A stretch of 64,000 nt of DNA from an uncultured Tateyamaria sp. (lineage in GTDB: Bacteria > Pseudomonadota > Alphaproteobacteria > Rhodobacterales > Rhodobacteraceae), in the NCBI RefSeq assembly GCF_947503385.1, contig NZ_CANNDO010000001.1, positions 682,001 to 746,000 on the forward strand. The letters are read 5' to 3'. The notes below the pieces were generated by a model, which was not told the DNA's origin, ran no database searches, and worked only from the letters and a program-made list of their open reading frames with translations. This document shows, piece after piece, positions 54,858 to 63,216 of this stretch. Numbering within the stretch: the first letter of the stretch is position 1; the number at the start of each line of letters is the position of its first letter. Position numbers and translations under genes: made by a program.

Positions 54858-55897
54858 CCCGTGTCGCGATCCTTGGCGGTGGTATCGGTGCGCAGCATCT
54901 GGCCGCGTATGACGCGGTTGCCGGTCTTGACGTGGCGCTGATGGTGGATCAGGACCCCGAACGCCGCACGCAGGTCGCGGCACGAGGCATCGCCACTTCG
55001 GACCAGATCGACGCAGCGATGGATGCGGATATCGACCTTGTGGACATCTGCCTGCCCCCACACATGCACGCGCCCGTCGCTTTGCAGGCGCTCGCCGCAG
55101 GCAAGCACGTGATCTGTGAAAAACCGCTCGCTACATCGCTTTGGGATGTGGACCGGATCATAGCTGCTGCGACACAAGCGGAGCGACACGTTTTCCCGGT
55201 GTTCCAATACCGTTATGGCCCCGCCTTTGATCAACTGGCCGCGCTACAGGCGGCTGGATTGACTGGTGCGCCAGTGGCTGCTGCGCTGGAAACCCACTGG
55301 AACCGTGGCGCTGACTACTATGCAGTGCCATGGCGCGGAACATGGGAGGGGGAGCAGGGTGGCGCGGTGTTGGGCCACGCGATCCACGCCCATGACCTGA
55401 TGTGCCACTGGATGGGGCCGGTGGCGCGCGTACACGCCACGCTGGCCACCCGCGTGAACCCAATTGAAACAGAAGACACCGCCGCGCTCACCTTTGAGCT
55501 CGCATGTGGTGCTCTGGCGACCAGTTCTGTCACGCTTGGTGCCGCTGCTGACGAAACGCGCCTGCGCTTTGTCTTTGAGCATCTGACCGCAACGTCGGAT
55601 ACGAACCCCTATGCGCCGGGTGACGGTCCTTGGCGTTTTGTCGCCCGTGACCCCGCCCGTCAGGCTGATGTGGACAGCGTGGTGACGGACGCGGCTATTG
55701 GACCCGCCGGGTTCAACGGATTTCTGACCGAAGCTGGCAAGGCCATTTCAGGTCAGCCCAACCACGCCGTGACGCTGGACGACGGGGCGGCCTCAATCGC
55801 CTTGGTTACGGCGATCTATGCGGCGGCGCGTTCCGGCGCACCAGTGGACCTGCCCTTGCCCCCGGACCACCCAATGCGTACAGGCTGGCGCCCATGA
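54854..55897 (+). CDS. Gfo/Idh/MocA-family oxidoreductase, copy 3
   Basis: 347-aa oxidoreductase: LGGGIGAQHLAAYD cofactor motif, CEKPLATS with catalytic Lys, and VLGHAIHAHDLMCHW with the active-site His. Too different from copies 1, 2 and 4 for a recent duplication. Its stop overlaps the uxuA start (ATGA, 55894-55897). Confidence 0.88.
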   Translation: MTRVAILGGGIGAQHLAAYDAVAGLDVALMVDQDPERRTQVAARGIATSDQIDAAMDADIDLVDICLPPHMHAPVALQALAAGKHVICEKPLATSLWDVDRIIAAATQAERHVFPVFQYRYGPAFDQLAALQAAGLTGAPVAAALETHWNRGADYYAVPWRGTWEGEQGGAVLGHAIHAHDLMCHWMGPVARVHATLATRVNPIETEDTAALTFELACGALATSSVTLGAAADETRLRFVFEHLTATSDTNPYAPGDGPWRFVARDPARQADVDSVVTDAAIGPAGFNGFLTEAGKAISGQPNHAVTLDDGAASIALVTAIYAAARSGAPVDLPLPPDHPMRTGWRP

Positions 55898-57084
55898 TCG
55901 AATGCTGGCGCTGGTTCGGGCCGAACGACCCAACAAGACTTGAGGACCTGCCACAGGTCGGGGCCACAGGCGTGGTGACGGCGCTCCATGACGTCCCGCC
56001 GGGAACTGCATGGCCAAGGTCCGACATTCAGGCCCGCAAAGCGATGATCGAGGGCGCAGGCCTGCGCTGGGAGGTCGTGGAAAGCGTCCCGGTTTCCGAG
56101 GCGATCAAGACCCAGAGTTCGGGTTGTGCGGCTCACATGGACGCTTACCGCCAAACCCTTGCCGCACTCGCAGCCGAAGGGGTACAAACGGTCTGCTACA
56201 ACTTCATGCCGATCCTTGATTGGACCCGCACGGAAACCCGCGCTGTGCAACCCCATGGCGGCACCGCCATGCTGTTCGATTTGCCGACATTCGCCGCCTT
56301 TGACCTGCACATCCTCGCCCGCGAGGACGCAGCGGCGGACTACACGGAGGAAACGCGCGCGGCTGCCGCCTTGATCCATGCGCAGATGGAGGATGCGGAC
56401 AAACGCGCGCTGACCAACATGGTCATTGCGGGCCTGCCGGGTGCAAATGATGGCTGGACGCTGGATGACGTGCGCGCGCGGCTCGCCGCCTATGACGACA
56501 TCACGGCGGACCGGTTGCGCCAGAACCTGATCGACTTTCTCGCCGAAGTGGTGCCAGAGGCCGAACGGCTGGGCATCCGGCTGTGCTGTCACCCGGACGA
56601 TCCGCCTTTTTCGCTGTTGGGGCTGCCACGGGTCATGTCGTCGACGGATGATTACGCCACTGTGCTGGACGCAGTCCCGTCTGAGGCAAATGGGGCCACG
56701 CTGTGCACCGGATCGCTGGGCGTGTCGGCGCGCTTTGACGCGTCCGAATTCGTGGAAAGGCTGGGGCCAAAGATCCATTTTGCCCATCTGCGCAACACGT
56801 CTCGGCTGCCCTCTCCGGACCCCGCACGCCCCAGCTTTTTCGAAGCGCCTCACCTCGAAGGAGACACCGATATGGTTGCCACCATCCGGGCCTTGATGGC
56901 CGAAGAATCGCGCCGCCGGGCCGAGCGGCGTACAGACCACGCCATACCGATGCGTCCGGACCATGGCCAGGAACTGCTATTTGACCGCACGCGCGACAGC
57001 CTGCCGGGGTATCCGCTGATCGGGCGGATGCGTGGGCTGGCAGAGCTGCGCGGGATCATAGCCGCCTGCGCGGTGCAGGCATGA
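55894..57084 (+). CDS. uxuA: UxuA, mannonate dehydratase
   Basis: 396-aa TIM-barrel dehydratase converting D-mannonate to 2-keto-3-deoxy-D-gluconate. Family segments are clear: KTQSSGCAAHMDAYRQTL in the N-terminal half, metal ligands in LCCHPDDPPFSLLGLPR, the CTGSLG strand, IHFAHLRNTSR, and the C-terminal PMRPDHGQELLFD. Sits inside the Gfo/Idh operon with 4-nt overlaps on both sides. Its product is the substrate of the kinase at 50650. Confidence 0.95.
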   Translation: MIECWRWFGPNDPTRLEDLPQVGATGVVTALHDVPPGTAWPRSDIQARKAMIEGAGLRWEVVESVPVSEAIKTQSSGCAAHMDAYRQTLAALAAEGVQTVCYNFMPILDWTRTETRAVQPHGGTAMLFDLPTFAAFDLHILAREDAAADYTEETRAAAALIHAQMEDADKRALTNMVIAGLPGANDGWTLDDVRARLAAYDDITADRLRQNLIDFLAEVVPEAERLGIRLCCHPDDPPFSLLGLPRVMSSTDDYATVLDAVPSEANGATLCTGSLGVSARFDASEFVERLGPKIHFAHLRNTSRLPSPDPARPSFFEAPHLEGDTDMVATIRALMAEESRRRAERRTDHAIPMRPDHGQELLFDRTRDSLPGYPLIGRMRGLAELRGIIAACAVQA

Positions 57085-58088
57085 TGCGGATCGGTCTTGC
57101 CGGTGCAGGCCTTGTGGGCCGCCGCCACCTCGATGCGATGGCGCGGGTGCGGGGTATGGCGCTGTCGGCGGTACTGGATCCGGTCATGGCCGATGACGAC
57201 CCGCTGCCACGTGTACAATCGCTGGCCGATCTGATCGCGCAAAGCGATGGCATTATCCTCGCCACGCCCAATCACACCCACAGACCAATGGCCGAAGAGG
57301 TGCTGCGCGCAGGTCTGCCTGTGCTGGTGGAAAAACCACTGGCCGACACAAGTGACAACGCCCGGCACATTGCAAACACCGCTGCCGAGACGGGGACACC
57401 CGTGCTCGTCGGTCACCATCGTCGTCATAACCCACTGATCGCGAAGGCAAAGGAGATCGTGGACAGCGCAGCCTTGGGCGCAATCACGACGGTACATGGC
57501 AACTGCTGGCTGCCAAAACCGGACAGTTACTATGATCAGGCGTGGCGGCAGGCGGCGGGGGCCGGTCCATTGTTCATCAACCTGATCCACGATGTCGATG
57601 TGCTCATGTATCTCTGCGGCCCGATTGTCGCGGTGCAGGCGTTCGAGGCCAACGCGCAGCGGCAGGCCGCGGCCGAAGAAGTCGTGGCCGCCACGGTGCG
57701 CTTTGCCAGTGGCGCGCTTGGAACGCTCAACCTGAGTGATACTGCCCTTGGGCCATGGAGTTGGGAGCTGACCGCAGGTGAGAACCCGGCCTACCCCAAG
57801 ACTGAGCAAAGCAGTTACCTGATCGGTGGCACACACGGGTCACTGGCGTTGCCAAACTTAACCGTATGGTCACAGGAGAACGGCCCGGATTGGTGGGCAC
57901 CCATCTCGACCACGCGTTACCCGGTGGACAGTATTGATACGCTTGTGGCGCAGCTGGAACATTTTAGTCAGGTCATCGCCGGACGTGCCCAGCCGCGTGT
58001 CAGCGCTCAGGACGGCTTGCGCGCCGTCTCGGTGATCGAGGCGATCAAGCAGGCCGCGCAGACCGGACAGACGGTAACCCTCGAATAA
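57081..58088 (+). CDS. Gfo/Idh/MocA-family oxidoreductase, copy 4
   Basis: 335-aa oxidoreductase: GLAGAGLVGRRHLDAM cofactor motif, VEKPLADTS with catalytic Lys, and FINLIHDVDVLMYLCG with the active-site His. Resembles myo-inositol 2-dehydrogenase-like members in length and motifs; the substrate is not known. Last gene of the operon; a GCACG-TAACT-CGTGC hairpin follows the stop (58101-58115). Confidence 0.88.
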   Translation: MMRIGLAGAGLVGRRHLDAMARVRGMALSAVLDPVMADDDPLPRVQSLADLIAQSDGIILATPNHTHRPMAEEVLRAGLPVLVEKPLADTSDNARHIANTAAETGTPVLVGHHRRHNPLIAKAKEIVDSAALGAITTVHGNCWLPKPDSYYDQAWRQAAGAGPLFINLIHDVDVLMYLCGPIVAVQAFEANAQRQAAAEEVVAATVRFASGALGTLNLSDTALGPWSWELTAGENPAYPKTEQSSYLIGGTHGSLALPNLTVWSQENGPDWWAPISTTRYPVDSIDTLVAQLEHFSQVIAGRAQPRVSAQDGLRAVSVIEAIKQAAQTGQTVTLE

Positions 58089-58223
58089 ACCTCTCGCATC
58101 GCACGTAACTCGTGCTAGCCTGCGGCCATCGCCATAGGGCAGGGGGTGTCTTCTGGACCTGCCCGGCGCCTGCGTATGGCGTGAAACCCCATCCTGAAAA
58201 CTGAAGAGCCAAAGGAGGCGCGC
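58089..58223 (+). other. 135-nt gap with two inverted repeats before the 58224 operon
   Basis: No gene. GCACG (58101-58105) with CGTGC (58111-58115) follows the Gfo/Idh stop and may help end that transcript, although no T run follows. GGGCAGG (58137-58143) with CCTGCCC (58158-58164) forms a 7-bp stem or a spaced operator. The ribosome binding site AAAGGAGG ends a few bases before the next ATG. Confidence 0.4.
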
Positions 58224-59135
58224 ATGACACAGGTCGGCGTGATCGGCATTGGGGATATGGGCAGCGGGCTGGCCAAGAACCTGATTGCCAATGGATTTGA
58301 AACATGGGGTATCGACCTGCTGGCGGCCCGGCAACAGGCTTTTGGCGATATGGGCGGGCGGTCGGCGGCGTCCGTGGCTGATGTGGGACGCAACGCGCAG
58401 ATTGTTTTCGTCATGGTGATGAAAGGCGCAGAGGCGCATGAGGTGATCCTTGGCTCTGGCGGGTTGGCCGAAACCATGGCGCCGGGGGGCGTTGTCCTGC
58501 TGACGGCCACCATCAAACCGTCCGAGGCGCGCGCCATTGGCGACGCGCTGGACGGTCGTGGCCTGCACCTCATCGACAGCCCTGTATCTGGCGGCTATCC
58601 CGGCGCGCAGGGCGGCACCCTTACGATGATGGCAGCGGGCACCGACGCGGCGCTGGCGCAGGCCCGACCAGTGATGGAGGCGGTGTCGGCCAGCATCCAC
58701 CGCGTGGGCACCGCCCCCGGCGACGGGCAGACGGTCAAGGCTTGCCTGCAATCGCTCATCGGCGCGCAATTCTCCGCCACGTTCGAAGCTGCGGCATTGG
58801 CGGCCAAGGCGGGCGTGCCGGGTCAGGTGATCCTGGACGTGTTTTCCACCTCATCGGCAGGCTGCGGCGTCGTGAACAACGCGCTGGAAAAGATCATCGA
58901 CCGGCAATTCGAAGGCACCGGCAGCCACATCAACACCATGCACAAGGACCTGACGATTTCGATGTCGCTGGGCGAGGAACTGGGCGTCCCGCTCCACACC
59001 GCAGCCGCTGCCATGCAGGTGTTTCACGCAGGTCGCACGCGATACCCGGACGGCGACAACTGGACCTGCACGCGCGTTATCGAAGAGATCGTGGGCGCAG
59101 AGTTGCACCGTAACAGCGCCAAGGTGACCCGATGA
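58224..59135 (+). CDS. NAD-dependent beta-hydroxyacid dehydrogenase (3-HIBDH family), copy 3
   Basis: 303-aa enzyme: GIGDMGSGLAKNL, substrate loop DSPVSGGYPGAQGG, catalytic Lys in GQTVKACLQS. The pattern is close to L-threonate / D-threonate-type dehydrogenases (LtnD), and a TIM-barrel isomerase-like gene follows with a 4-nt overlap, as often seen with acid-sugar dehydrogenases. Strong AAAGGAGG ribosome binding site. Confidence 0.88.
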   Translation: MTQVGVIGIGDMGSGLAKNLIANGFETWGIDLLAARQQAFGDMGGRSAASVADVGRNAQIVFVMVMKGAEAHEVILGSGGLAETMAPGGVVLLTATIKPSEARAIGDALDGRGLHLIDSPVSGGYPGAQGGTLTMMAAGTDAALAQARPVMEAVSASIHRVGTAPGDGQTVKACLQSLIGAQFSATFEAAALAAKAGVPGQVILDVFSTSSAGCGVVNNALEKIIDRQFEGTGSHINTMHKDLTISMSLGEELGVPLHTAAAAMQVFHAGRTRYPDGDNWTCTRVIEEIVGAELHRNSAKVTR

Positions 59136-59998
59136 AACTGGGCGTGATCTGCGACGGCATCAGCCGCAATCTCGACCATGCAATCGACGTCATGGACGAA
59201 TTTTACCTTACCTATGCCGAACTGCAATTTGTCTGGGATCACGAGGTTGGCGATCACAGCCGCGAAGACATCCAAAGGATGGATGAGCGCCTGCGCGGGC
59301 GTGGCAAACACGTCTCGTGCCTGTCGCGCCACATCTTTGCCGGTATGACATCCGACAACCGCCCCGGAGACGCGTTGCACACGCAGCACATGGACGCGCT
59401 GAAACGCGTGATCGACATGGCGCATGTCGTGGGCAGCCCCCTTGTCCGCATCATGACCCAGAAAAAGGAGCAGATCCTGTGGGGCAGTCACGGCGCCGAG
59501 AAATGGAACGTGGCCCATGGCGCATGGGACACGGTGGCCCCGATGATCGCTCCGGCCGTGGAACTGGCGCGCGCCGAAGGCGTGAAGCTGGTCGTCGAGA
59601 CGGGCAATGGCACCATGGTCAATTCCAACTACACCGCGCGAAAGCTGATTGACACGCTGGACGCCAAGGACGTGCTCAAGGTTCTGTGGGACCCGGCCAA
59701 CAATTGCTGGTGTCACGAACTGGCCTACCCCGATGGATATGCCGAGGTCAAAGATGGCTACCTTGGGCACGTGCATATCAAGGACGTGCAGGTCGATACG
59801 CCCCGCGCCACACTTGAGGTGCGCGAGATGGGCAAGGGCCAGCTTGGGCCCCTGTTTCAGCCCATTGCAGATGCGATGCGTGCCGACGGATATGACGGCG
59901 TAATCAGCTTTGAATCCGTCTACCATCCGGGAAATGGCGACTTCGAAGCAGGCTTCCGCGCTTCGGTCGGGACGTTCAAGTCCATCTTTGGCCCTTGA
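59132..59998 (+). CDS. Sugar phosphate isomerase/epimerase-like TIM-barrel protein (AP endonuclease 2 family)
   Basis: 288-aa xylose-isomerase-like TIM barrel. Conserved metal-ligand positions are visible in VVETGNG (Glu), LWDPANNCWCH (Asp/His), HVHIKDVQ (His) and ISFESVYH (Glu). Members include hydroxypyruvate isomerase (OtnI), 3-keto sugar epimerases and the recently described 3-keto-glycoside lyases. With the dehydrogenase upstream it forms a two-gene operon; the substrate is unknown. Confidence 0.85.
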   Translation: MKLGVICDGISRNLDHAIDVMDEFYLTYAELQFVWDHEVGDHSREDIQRMDERLRGRGKHVSCLSRHIFAGMTSDNRPGDALHTQHMDALKRVIDMAHVVGSPLVRIMTQKKEQILWGSHGAEKWNVAHGAWDTVAPMIAPAVELARAEGVKLVVETGNGTMVNSNYTARKLIDTLDAKDVLKVLWDPANNCWCHELAYPDGYAEVKDGYLGHVHIKDVQVDTPRATLEVREMGKGQLGPLFQPIADAMRADGYDGVISFESVYHPGNGDFEAGFRASVGTFKSIFGP

Positions 59999-60037
59999 AC
60001 ACACTCGCATTTTCGTGTGCAGGTCTGACAATAGCGG

Positions 60038-60059
60038 AGGGGCGTTCCCATATGCCCCT
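60038..60059 (+). other. Stem-loop before the nucleotide-sugar dehydrogenase
   Basis: AGGGGC (60038-60043) and GCCCCT (60054-60059) with a 10-nt loop lie in the 88-nt gap between the isomerase-like gene and the next gene. A short CACAC/GTGTG repeat stands just before it. No clear T run follows, so it is at best a weak terminator. Confidence 0.35.
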
Positions 60060-60086
60060 TCACGCCCATCGCATTAGGCCACGCCC

Positions 60087-61382
60087 ATGACCACGCCCGC
60101 ACCGCTGCCCGCCCTTGATGACCTGAAGGTCGCTGTGATCGGATTGGGTTATGTGGGCCTGCCGCTTGCGGTCGCGTTCGGAAAACAGCGGGCCACGGTG
60201 GGCTTTGACCTCAACACTGATCGCATCACTGCCTTGCGTGCGGGCACTGACACCACGGGCGAGGTTGAGGATATCGCCGCTGCCACGCAGCTGACCTATA
60301 CCGACACGCTGACCGACATCGCCGATTGTTCGGTCTACATCGTCGCCGTGCCGACCCCCATCGACAACCATCGCCAGCCAAACCTTGCCCCCCTGCTTGC
60401 CGCGTCGCGCGACATCGGCAAGGTGCTCAAACGCGGTGATATCGTCATCTTTGAAAGCACAGTCTATCCCGGCGCCACCGAAGAGGACTGCCTGCCGGAG
60501 GTAGAGGCGATTTCGGGCCTGACCCGCAACGTGGATTTTTACGCAGGCTACAGCCCCGAACGCATCAATCCCGGCGACAAGACACGGCCCCTGCACAAGA
60601 TCGTCAAGGTCACCTCTGGCTCCACGCCCGAAGCGGCGGACCTCATCGACGCGCTTTATGGCACCATTATCACCGCAGGCACGCACAAGGCCCCGAGCAT
60701 CCGCGTGGCCGAAGCCTCCAAGGTGATCGAAAACACCCAACGCGACGTGTCAATTGCGCTCATCAACGAATTGTCGATCATCTTCTCGCATCTCGACATC
60801 GACACCAACGCAGTTTTGGACGCGGCCGCGACAAAGTGGAACTTTAACCGGCTGTCTCCGGGCCTTGTCGGAGGCCACTGTATCGGTGTGGACCCTTATT
60901 ATCTGATCGACCGGTCGATCACCGCAGGCCACATCCCCGACATCATCCGGATGGCGCGCGAAATCAACGACGGCATGGCGCGCCACGCCGTGTCCATCCT
61001 GATCAAGAAGATGATCCAGAAAGAGGCGCGTGTGCACGGAGGCCGCGCGCTGGTCCTTGGAGTGACGTTCAAGGAAAACTGTGCCGACACCCGAAACACC
61101 AAGGTGGTGGACATGCTGGGAGAACTGGCCAGTTACGGGCTGGACGTTGACCTGTATGACCCGTGGGCCGACGCCGACGAGGTCGCAGCGACCTACAATG
61201 TGCGGATGCTGGCGCAATTGCCGGTCATCAGGGGCACGTACGATGCCGTCATTCTTGCCGTGACACATGACGATCTGGTGGCGCTTGGCGTGGACACGCT
61301 GCGTCGCCATCTGACGCCAAACGGTGTATTCTTTGACATGAAGGCGGCGTTTGCACCCGAAGACAGCGACCTGCGGCTTTAG
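60087..61382 (+). CDS. Nucleotide-sugar dehydrogenase (WbpO/TviB type, UDP-N-acetyl-hexosamine 6-dehydrogenase)
   Basis: 431-aa NAD-dependent four-electron dehydrogenase: VAVIGLGYVGLPLAVAFG (15-32), ESTVYPGATEE, catalytic Cys265 in GGHCIGVDPYYL, and GVTFKENCADTRNTK near the C terminus. The GGHCIG(V/I)DPYYL form marks the UDP-GalNAc/UDP-GlcNAc (WbpO/TviB) branch rather than UDP-glucose dehydrogenase. Likely makes an N-acetylhexosaminuronate for surface polysaccharide. No glycosyltransferases are adjacent. It overlaps the convergent amine oxidase by 4 nt. Confidence 0.92.
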   Translation: MTTPAPLPALDDLKVAVIGLGYVGLPLAVAFGKQRATVGFDLNTDRITALRAGTDTTGEVEDIAAATQLTYTDTLTDIADCSVYIVAVPTPIDNHRQPNLAPLLAASRDIGKVLKRGDIVIFESTVYPGATEEDCLPEVEAISGLTRNVDFYAGYSPERINPGDKTRPLHKIVKVTSGSTPEAADLIDALYGTIITAGTHKAPSIRVAEASKVIENTQRDVSIALINELSIIFSHLDIDTNAVLDAAATKWNFNRLSPGLVGGHCIGVDPYYLIDRSITAGHIPDIIRMAREINDGMARHAVSILIKKMIQKEARVHGGRALVLGVTFKENCADTRNTKVVDMLGELASYGLDVDLYDPWADADEVAATYNVRMLAQLPVIRGTYDAVILAVTHDDLVALGVDTLRRHLTPNGVFFDMKAAFAPEDSDLRL

Positions 61383-62428
61383 GCAGCCCGGCGCGCGGCG
61401 GTCAGCAGGGCCTGTGCGGCGGCTTCGCCTGTCTCGACCGCACCTTCGATCAGGCCACCATTGTCTGCCGACAATTCGGCCCCGGCAAAAAACACCCGAT
61501 TACCCACCGGTATGGACAACTCTGGCAGGCCGTAAGGTGGATGACCTTGCGGCGCGGAACGGTCGGCGTCGGTTGCGGTAAACGGCTCACTTGCCCAGTC
61601 TAACAGGTGCAGCGCACGTGGCGTCGCGGCCTCGGTTCCGAACAGGCGGATCAACTGGTCAATTGCGGCGTGTTTCAGCGCCTTTGTGTCCTGACGAAGC
61701 ATATGGGGCCACGATACAAATCCAAAAACCGCGAAAATGCCTGTGTCCGGATCGCTTTGGTCCGTCACTTCGGCAAGTGGTCCCACATGGCTGATTGCGC
61801 TGCCCGACAGACCGGCGTCGCGCCAGAAGGCGCGGTCATACCGCGCCACGACCTTGGCGTGAGCCGCCATCCATGTGGGCCAGCGCGTCATCGCCGCACG
61901 CCGGTCTGTGGCCCAATCGGGTGACACCGCCCACGTGGCGAGAATGGGCGCGGGGACGGCCACGATCAGCCGGTCTGGCGTCAGGACCGCGCCATCCGAA
62001 AGGGTAACGAGGGGCGGAGCGGTCAGATCCAACCCGGTCACCGGCTGTTCGTATTGGATAGTACCATCGGGCAAATCCTCCGCCAGCCGTGCGGCAAGCG
62101 CGCCAATCCCGCCCCGCACACGCGCCGCATCGCCATAGCGTTGCGGGAACGCACCGCGCCTTATCCCGTTCTGCGCCTCATAGACAAAATCGCCTGTCTC
62201 GTATTGTGGCAACAGTTCCAGTCCCAGGGTCTGCACCAGCGCGGCCACGCGCGGCTGCATCGCAGGCCAGATCCATGCGGGCCCCAGATCAATGCCATCG
62301 CGGGTCAAGGCGCGTCCGCCCAGCCGGTCGCGCGCCTCAATCACTGTCACGTCCTGTCCGGCCCGGTGCAAAACCCGCGCCGCCACCAACCCGGCAATAC
62401 CGGCCCCGATGACGAGCGCGCCGGTCAT
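61379..62428 (-). CDS. FAD-dependent amine-oxidase-family protein
   Basis: 349-aa flavoprotein: N-terminal GAGIAGLVAARVLHRAG with the following IEARDRLGGRAL (FAD-binding, flavin amine oxidase type), and C-terminal VFFAGAELSADNGGLIEGAVETGEA. Shorter than typical monoamine oxidases (about 450 residues), lacking part of the substrate domain. Coupled to the upstream bicupin (ATGA, 62425-62428). Substrate unknown. Confidence 0.86.
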   Translation of the reverse strand: MTGALVIGAGIAGLVAARVLHRAGQDVTVIEARDRLGGRALTRDGIDLGPAWIWPAMQPRVAALVQTLGLELLPQYETGDFVYEAQNGIRRGAFPQRYGDAARVRGGIGALAARLAEDLPDGTIQYEQPVTGLDLTAPPLVTLSDGAVLTPDRLIVAVPAPILATWAVSPDWATDRRAAMTRWPTWMAAHAKVVARYDRAFWRDAGLSGSAISHVGPLAEVTDQSDPDTGIFAVFGFVSWPHMLRQDTKALKHAAIDQLIRLFGTEAATPRALHLLDWASEPFTATDADRSAPQGHPPYGLPELSIPVGNRVFFAGAELSADNGGLIEGAVETGEAAAQALLTAARRAA

Positions 62429-63096
62429 TCGCCTGTCATCTGTCCCAGATGCCCGGTCTTGATCCAGAGCCGTGCGCCGTCAGCCCCGGCGCGCAGCGTG
62501 ACCGATCCGCCCGGCGGCACCCGCAGCCAATCGCGCGGGCCCAGTTCCGTGTCTCCGTCGAGCAACTGCCCCTCCAGCACCAGCACTTCCGCCCCGGATG
62601 GTGCGTTCAGCATGTGCGTGATGCCGCCGTCCCATCGTTCAAGCTGCACATGCTCCTGCGCATCCTGAAACAGCGTCGCTTGCGCCACGCCCGCACGTGA
62701 GGGATCATCGTGGAGTGTGACGGTATTCATGTCGATGCGCACATGTTCCCGGTCGTCCGGATCGAATTGCCACAGTTTGACAAAGATCGTGGCCCCGGGT
62801 TCCGAGGATGGCGTGTGCCGCGACGTGGGCGGGTTGCGCACATAGGTGCCTGCCGGAAAATCGCCTGCTTCGTCCTGAAATACCCCGTCAAGGACGATGT
62901 ATTCTTCGCCGCCGTCGTGGGTGTGAGGGGCAAAGGCGCTGCCGGGGGCAAACCGGACGATGGTTGTGGCGCGCGCCACCTCGTCCCCGATCCGGTCGAG
63001 CATTTTGCGTTCAACCCCAGCAGACGGGGAGGCGCGCCATGGGTTTTCCGCGTCTGCGACGATAACCTTTTTGGTAAAGTCTGCATTCAATTCCAT
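62425..63096 (-). CDS. ChrR-like bicupin protein
   Basis: 223-aa protein with two cupin halves. The first (about 30-110) has HTHDGGEEYIVLDG and the late His in TSRHTPSSEPG, giving a complete metal site as in the C-terminal domain of ChrR; the second (about 120-223) lacks the His ligands. There is no N-terminal zinc anti-sigma domain, so it is not ChrR itself. ATG at 63096 has GGAG 6 nt upstream; another ATG lies at 63108. Divergent from tetR. Confidence 0.82.
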   Translation of the reverse strand: MELNADFTKKVIVADAENPWRASPSAGVERKMLDRIGDEVARATTIVRFAPGSAFAPHTHDGGEEYIVLDGVFQDEAGDFPAGTYVRNPPTSRHTPSSEPGATIFVKLWQFDPDDREHVRIDMNTVTLHDDPSRAGVAQATLFQDAQEHVQLERWDGGITHMLNAPSGAEVLVLEGQLLDGDTELGPRDWLRVPPGGSVTLRAGADGARLWIKTGHLGQMTGE

Positions 63097-63117
63097 GAGG
63101 CGCTCCATTTCAGATGT

Positions 63118-63131
63118 CTACCAAAAGGTAG
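63118..63131. promoter_or_regulatory. Candidate TetR operator
   Basis: Perfect inverted repeat CTACC-AAAA-GGTAG, 22 bp upstream of the bicupin start on the minus strand and in the 120-bp gap shared with the divergent TetR gene. Its size and place suit binding by a TetR dimer repressing the bicupin-amine oxidase operon. A looser GCCTACTT...AAGGC repeat lies near 63192-63209. Confidence 0.5.
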
Positions 63132-63216
63132 GTATTTTTTGATCAACTGCAACAAGAAGTTTGCAGAAGTCAGGAATTAAGACTATATCTCGCCTACTTA
63201 ATAGAAGGCAAACCTA

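Noticed and set aside
52819-58088. Tandem duplication as the origin of the Gfo/Idh copies
   Set aside because: The four proteins differ throughout apart from the fold motifs, so recent duplication is not supported.
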